NCBI GenBank assembly: GCA_910588595.1
Contig: CAJUQU010000057.1
Coordinates: 1 to 17,146, forward strand
Length of the DNA: 17,146 nucleotides
From: an uncultured Lachnospiraceae bacterium
GTDB lineage: Bacteria > Bacillota_A > Clostridia > Lachnospirales > Lachnospiraceae
Direction: 5' to 3'
Positions 13,875 through 17,146 of this stretch are shown one piece after another. The notes beneath the pieces were generated by a model that was not told the origin of the DNA, made no database searches, and saw only the letters and a list, made by a program, of their open reading frames with translations. A program made the translations under genes and the position numbers. Position 1 is the stretch's first letter, and the number at the start of each line of letters is the position of its first letter.

Positions 13875-15875
13875 TTATTCCACGATCTCATACTCCGCGC
13901 CATCATACCCTATATACTTCACTGTACTCATGTCGATCGCATCAACACTCTCTGCCGCATCGACGATCGGTATACACTTGCCCTTTCTGACAAACAGCAC
14001 AACCTCGTTCAGCGCAACCTCGACATAATGTGTTCCCTGCCCCAACACCTCCTCGCGGATAGTTCCATCGGGCATAAATTTCACAAACTTCATCTCCTCC
14101 GGCAGATACACGGTCCTGCCGCTCACATTCTGCGTATAGACAGGCGCGATCATCACCTCGTTTCCAAGCATGAGCTGATCCTCCGTCTCCACCGCTCTCC
14201 TGTCGTCAGGGTAGTCAAATCCGAGCGGCCGGAAGTACATGTCATCATGCTCAGCCGCCTTTAAGTACTCGCTGTAGAGGTATGGTATCAGGCGGTAACG
14301 CACACCGATCACATGGCGGAAATCCTCGATGTGCTCAAACTGGTAGCACTCCTGCTCCCTCGTCCCGAGCGCAGTGTGATTGCGCATCAGCGGCGTGAAT
14401 ACGCCAAGCGCGAGCCAGCGCAGCACCAGATCCCTCGTCGTGTCGGACCCAAAACCGCCAAGATCTGCACCCGTGTACAGAAACCCACACATATTAATCG
14501 ATGGCATCATCTTGAGATTCAGCAGTATATGTGACCACCAGGACTGGTTGTCCCCCGTCCATATTCCGCCATAACGGTGCATTCCAATATAAGACGACCG
14601 CGAAAACAGCAGCATTTTCCTGTCCGGTGCGATCTGCTGCAGCGCCTCTCCCGCCGCCCTTGTCATATTAAAGCCGTAAAGGTTGTGCACGAGGTCATGA
14701 CGGACCTTTTTGCCGTTGACATTGTGATAAAACCGCTTGTAATCGTCAGGGCTGTTCTGAAGATGGTCGATACAGTTTCGAACCTCCCACGGAATCGCGT
14801 TCGCGTTGTTCATAATGTCCTCTTCGCCGCTGGCACCTGCGTCTGCACCGCTGTCGAGTTCCTTTACATGATCAGCGATCGCCTTGTTGAGCGCCCTTGC
14901 ACCTTCCTCCGAATAAAATATCGCCGGCTCATTCATATCATTCCAGAAACCATCAATCCCGAGATCGGTCAGTGTCTGATACTTTCCGCCAAACCACGCC
15001 CTCGCCTCCGGATTGAGCACATCCGGAAAATGTGTCCAGCCAGGCCACACTGCCGCCACAAAATCCGATCCGTCCTCACGCTTGCAGAAATATCCCTTCT
15101 CCACGCCCTCCTCATAGATGTCATACCCCTGCTCGATCTTGACACCCGCGTCGATGATCGGGATCAGATGGATCCCGCGCGCCTTCATCTTCTGCACAAA
15201 CTGCGCAAAATCCGGAAAACGCTCCGGATTGACGGTGAAATCCTTGTATTCCTGCATATAATCGATATCCATATATACCATGTCGAGCGGAATCCGGTTA
15301 TCCCTGTAGCCGCTCACCACCGCCTCAATATCCTCAGCTGTCTTATACCCCCACCGGCTCTGACCGAAACCAAATGCATACTTTGGCGCTATATAGCTCT
15401 TTCCGATGATCCTGCGAAACTGTTTTGCCACTTCGTGCGCACTCTCTCCAGTGATCACATACAGATACAGATCCGCGCGCTCACAGCTGACTGTCAGCTG
15501 ATCCTGCCTCGTATAACCGATATCAAAACATACATTCGATGGATAGTCAAAAAACAGCCCGACATGCTTCTTTCCTGATATGATAATAAAATTGTGGGCA
15601 CCGTACAGTGATACTTTTTCCTCCGTGTGATGCGGATCATCGGTGCAGTTGCTCACATAGCGGTATCCGCGCTTGTTGATGCCGCGGTTTGCCTCGCCCA
15701 GCCCATAGACGACATCCTTGTCATCCAGCATACAGCTGCACGCAAACCCGTTTTCCAGTGATATCTCCAATGAAACGCCACTGACTAACTCCTGCCCTGC
15801 ATACGCTGCCGCCGCAAGTTCTTCCAAGACTGCCTCCGTCTCAAACGGACTGCCAAATACATACTTCTCTACCAT
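13875..15875 (-). CDS. Glycoside hydrolase family 31 alpha-glucosidase
   Basis: This 666-aa protein has no signal peptide, so it probably works in the cytosol on imported oligosaccharides, releasing glucose from non-reducing alpha-linked ends. The GH31 nucleophile is D313 in GFWNDMNEP and the acid/base D442 in IWTGDNQSWW. Other family marks are FGFGQSRWGYKT (169-180), LDMVYMDIDYMQEYKDF (197-213), an N-terminal galactose-mutarotase-like domain with YGLGEANRGINKRG, and C-terminal beta domains. It starts at ATG 15875 with AGGAGG 7 bases upstream. It is monocistronic, with its own promoter and terminator, and shows no link to the NAD genes. Xylosidase activity within GH31 is less likely but not excluded. 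Confidence 0.93.
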   Translation of the reverse strand: MVEKYVFGSPFETEAVLEELAAAAYAGQELVSGVSLEISLENGFACSCMLDDKDVVYGLGEANRGINKRGYRYVSNCTDDPHHTEEKVSLYGAHNFIIISGKKHVGLFFDYPSNVCFDIGYTRQDQLTVSCERADLYLYVITGESAHEVAKQFRRIIGKSYIAPKYAFGFGQSRWGYKTAEDIEAVVSGYRDNRIPLDMVYMDIDYMQEYKDFTVNPERFPDFAQFVQKMKARGIHLIPIIDAGVKIEQGYDIYEEGVEKGYFCKREDGSDFVAAVWPGWTHFPDVLNPEARAWFGGKYQTLTDLGIDGFWNDMNEPAIFYSEEGARALNKAIADHVKELDSGADAGASGEEDIMNNANAIPWEVRNCIDHLQNSPDDYKRFYHNVNGKKVRHDLVHNLYGFNMTRAAGEALQQIAPDRKMLLFSRSSYIGMHRYGGIWTGDNQSWWSHILLNLKMMPSINMCGFLYTGADLGGFGSDTTRDLVLRWLALGVFTPLMRNHTALGTREQECYQFEHIEDFRHVIGVRYRLIPYLYSEYLKAAEHDDMYFRPLGFDYPDDRRAVETEDQLMLGNEVMIAPVYTQNVSGRTVYLPEEMKFVKFMPDGTIREEVLGQGTHYVEVALNEVVLFVRKGKCIPIVDAAESVDAIDMSTVKYIGYDGAEYEIVE

Positions 15876-15919
15876 TTTGATTTCCTCCTAGATCATATTC
15901 TTTCCTGGGAATGCTTAAT

Positions 15920-15937
15920 ATAGTAAAAGAATACTAT
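15920..15937. promoter_or_regulatory. Palindrome over the GH31 promoter -10
   Basis: ATAGTA - 6 bp - TACTAT, a perfect 6-bp inverted repeat overlapping the -10 and expected start of the GH31 promoter. It is a plausible operator, but short arms in AT-rich DNA can arise by chance. Confidence 0.4.
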
Positions 15938-15957
15938 CGATGCTGCATCAGTGTCAA
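15928..15957 (-). promoter_or_regulatory. Sigma-A-type promoter of the GH31 gene
   Basis: On the minus strand, TTGACA (15957-15952), 18 bp and TATTCT (15933-15928), about 50 bases ahead of the start codon. Confidence 0.72.
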
Positions 15958-15973
15958 GCAATTCTTATCGTTA

Positions 15974-16028
15974 CTGTTTACGCCCAAACTGATTCTGACA
16001 CAATTTTATGCAATGAATGCGTAAACAG
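15974..16028. repeat. 10-bp inverted repeat with 35-bp spacer in the divergent GH31/DUF3440 gap
   Basis: CTGTTTACGC (15974-15983) and GCGTAAACAG (16019-16028) are perfect inverse copies. They lie upstream of the GH31 -35. They may be paired binding sites of one regulator (centres 45 bp apart) or a long-loop hairpin. The rest of the 15876-16181 gap contains the promoters and repeats listed and no further gene. Confidence 0.6.
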
Positions 16029-16097
16029 CAACCGTATTGGCGCATGTTTTTCACTACTTTGACGGACAACTGATGAGTAACTTCTTATTCCAAACGA

Positions 16098-16127
16098 TTT
16101 TTGTCGAATTTTGTCGATTTTTATCGA
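16098..16127 (+). repeat. Three 10-bp tandem repeats upstream of the DUF3440 gene
   Basis: TTTTTGTCGA, ATTTTGTCGA and TTTTTATCGA follow each other without gaps. The third ends 4 bases before the -35 candidate. The period equals about one helical turn, so all copies face the same side of the DNA. Confidence 0.7.
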
Positions 16128-16131
16128 ACAC

Positions 16132-16160
16132 TTGTGAAAATTGGAAAAATATGGTAAATT
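16132..16160 (+). promoter_or_regulatory. Possible promoter of the DUF3440 gene
   Basis: TTGTGA (16132-16137), 17 bp and TAAATT (16155-16160). An alternative is TTGGAA (16141-16146), 16 bp and TATAAG (16163-16168). Either would give a very short leader. Confidence 0.5.
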
Positions 16161-16181
16161 GTTATAAGACTATATGAGGTG

Positions 16182-17146
16182 GTGATTACAACGAAGCGAA
16201 AATATGCCAGTCAGAATGTGTACGATGCACTACAGAACAGATTCCACTATATTTTCAATGAATTCGACAACATATTTGTCTCCTTTTCTGGCGGAAAGGA
16301 CAGCGGTCTTCTGCTGAACCTGATTCTGGACTTTCAGAAACAGTTTTATCCGAAGAAAAAGATCGGGGTCTTTCACCAGGATTTTGAGGCACAATACTCA
16401 CTCACGACAGAGTACGTCGAGCGCACTTTTGCCAGGATCGAGAACGATGTGGAGCCCTACTGGGTATGCCTTCCCATGGCGACCAGAACGGCTCTGAGCA
16501 ACTACGAAATGTTCTGGTACCCATGGGATGACACCAAGGAGGAGCTGTGGATCCGTCCCATGCCAGACCATCCCTACGTCATCAATCTGCAAAAGAACCC
16601 GGTGACAACATACCACTACCGGATGCACCAGGAGGAGCTGGCAAAACAATTTGGACGGTGGTATCGCATCTCCCACGGTGACAGGAAGACCGTCTGCCTG
16701 CTCGGCATACGCGCTGAGGAGTCCATGCAGCGCTACAGCGGGATCCTGAACCGGAAATACGGCTATGACAACACCTGCTGGATCAGCAAACAGTTCAAAG
16801 ATGTCTGGTGCGCCTCTCCGATGTACGATTGGTCCATCTATGACGTGTGGCATGCCAACTATGTGTTTTCCTATGATTACAACCGTCTGTATGACCTCTA
16901 CTATATGTCTGGTCTGAAACTGGACCAGATGCGCGTCGCCTCTCCGTTTGGCGATTATGCCAAGGAGAGCCTGAACCTGTACCGCGTGATCGATCCCGAG
17001 ATCTGGGCGAAGCTTGTCGGACGCGTCAAGGGCGCAAATTTCGGAGCCATCTACGGAAAGACCAAGGCTCTTGGATACAGGAACCTGACTCTGCCCGAGG
17101 GGCACACATGGGAATCCTACACGAAGTTTTTGCTTGACACACTGCC
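16182..17146 (+). CDS. DUF3440 / PAPS-reductase-like protein (IbrA type), 3' end outside window
   Basis: The frame is open from the start region to the right edge (about 321 codons). The ATP-pyrophosphatase loop SGGKDS (residues 36-41 counted from the GTG) opens a PAPS-reductase-type fold. LLGIRAEESMQRY and SPMYDWSIYDVWHANY are typical of the DUF3440 family, which includes IbrA and is related to DndC and CysH. The family adenylates or otherwise activates an unknown substrate and often sits next to a ParB-like gene (IbrB type), expected just past the edge. The start is odd: GAGGTG (16176-16181) directly abuts the GTG at 16182, while codons at the usual distance are ATT and ACG; the next in-frame GTG is at 16218 without a ribosome binding site. 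Homologues I recall begin near the TKRKY segment, so the true start is probably within 16182-16193. Confidence 0.85.
   Translation, partial: MITTKRKYASQNVYDALQNRFHYIFNEFDNIFVSFSGGKDSGLLLNLILDFQKQFYPKKKIGVFHQDFEAQYSLTTEYVERTFARIENDVEPYWVCLPMATRTALSNYEMFWYPWDDTKEELWIRPMPDHPYVINLQKNPVTTYHYRMHQEELAKQFGRWYRISHGDRKTVCLLGIRAEESMQRYSGILNRKYGYDNTCWISKQFKDVWCASPMYDWSIYDVWHANYVFSYDYNRLYDLYYMSGLKLDQMRVASPFGDYAKESLNLYRVIDPEIWAKLVGRVKGANFGAIYGKTKALGYRNLTLPEGHTWESYTKFLLDTL

Noticed and set aside
14577..15578. 333-aa plus-strand frame opposite the alpha-glucosidase gene
   Set aside because: It is an antisense shadow with biased His/Arg/Ile composition; the minus-strand GH31 motifs are decisive.
16398..17105. 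235-aa minus-strand frame at the right edge
   Set aside because: Shadow of the plus-strand DUF3440 gene, which carries SGGKDS and other family motifs.

Overview
The window looks like a chromosomal segment of a motile, low-to-mid GC Firmicute, most likely a Lachnospiraceae-type clostridium. The evidence is strong AGGAGG-type ribosome binding sites, TTGACA/TAnAnT promoters with 17-bp spacing, tight co-directional operons, a sigma-D (FliA)-type promoter and the protein families present. The genus cannot be fixed from the sequence alone. No rRNA, tRNA, CRISPR array, transposase or phage structural gene was seen.

Left part, minus strand (8087 down to 1). A long NAD salvage and assembly operon runs in this order: nicotinamidase, a short PRPP-synthetase-like protein, a NAMPT-family phosphoribosyltransferase (overlapping the previous gene by 4 bases), a 113-aa protein of unknown function, glutamine-dependent NAD+ synthetase, an endonuclease/exonuclease/phosphatase-fold protein, a 174-aa unknown, and an NrtR-type Nudix plus winged-helix regulator. 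A further reading frame without a clear start runs off the left edge. The operon reads from a near-consensus promoter that is bracketed by two palindromic operators.

Middle, plus strand (8446-9645). A FliD-like secreted or flagellar protein built from two copies of one module stands behind a sigma-D-type promoter. It ends at a hairpin shared with the convergent operon on its right.

Right-centre, minus strand (13705 down to 9687). A second operon holds a large nicotinamidase-like cysteine hydrolase, a TerY-like VWA protein, a PP2C phosphatase and a Ser/Thr-type kinase (the 'TerY-P' triad). Its promoter has the same arrangement as that of the NAD operon: operator, 3 bp, -35, 17 bp, -10, operator. 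I infer that both operons form one regulon, probably under the Nudix regulator. This coupling of a phospho-signalling triad to NAD metabolism is the most interesting signal in the window.

Right end. A GH31 alpha-glucosidase (minus strand) has its own terminator and promoter with palindromes. Divergent from it is a 5'-complete but truncated DUF3440/PAPS-reductase-like gene, which has an unusual start region and three 10-bp phased repeats upstream.

How the parts may work together: nicotinamide is deamidated by either hydrolase, nicotinate is converted to NaMN by the NAMPT-like enzyme using PRPP from the Prs-like protein, and NadE amidates NaAD to NAD+. The NaMN adenylyltransferase (NadD) would have to come from elsewhere. 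An alternative is a phage-NARP1-like route that rebuilds NAD+ from ADP-ribose. The kinase/phosphatase/VWA triad would act when NAD status changes.
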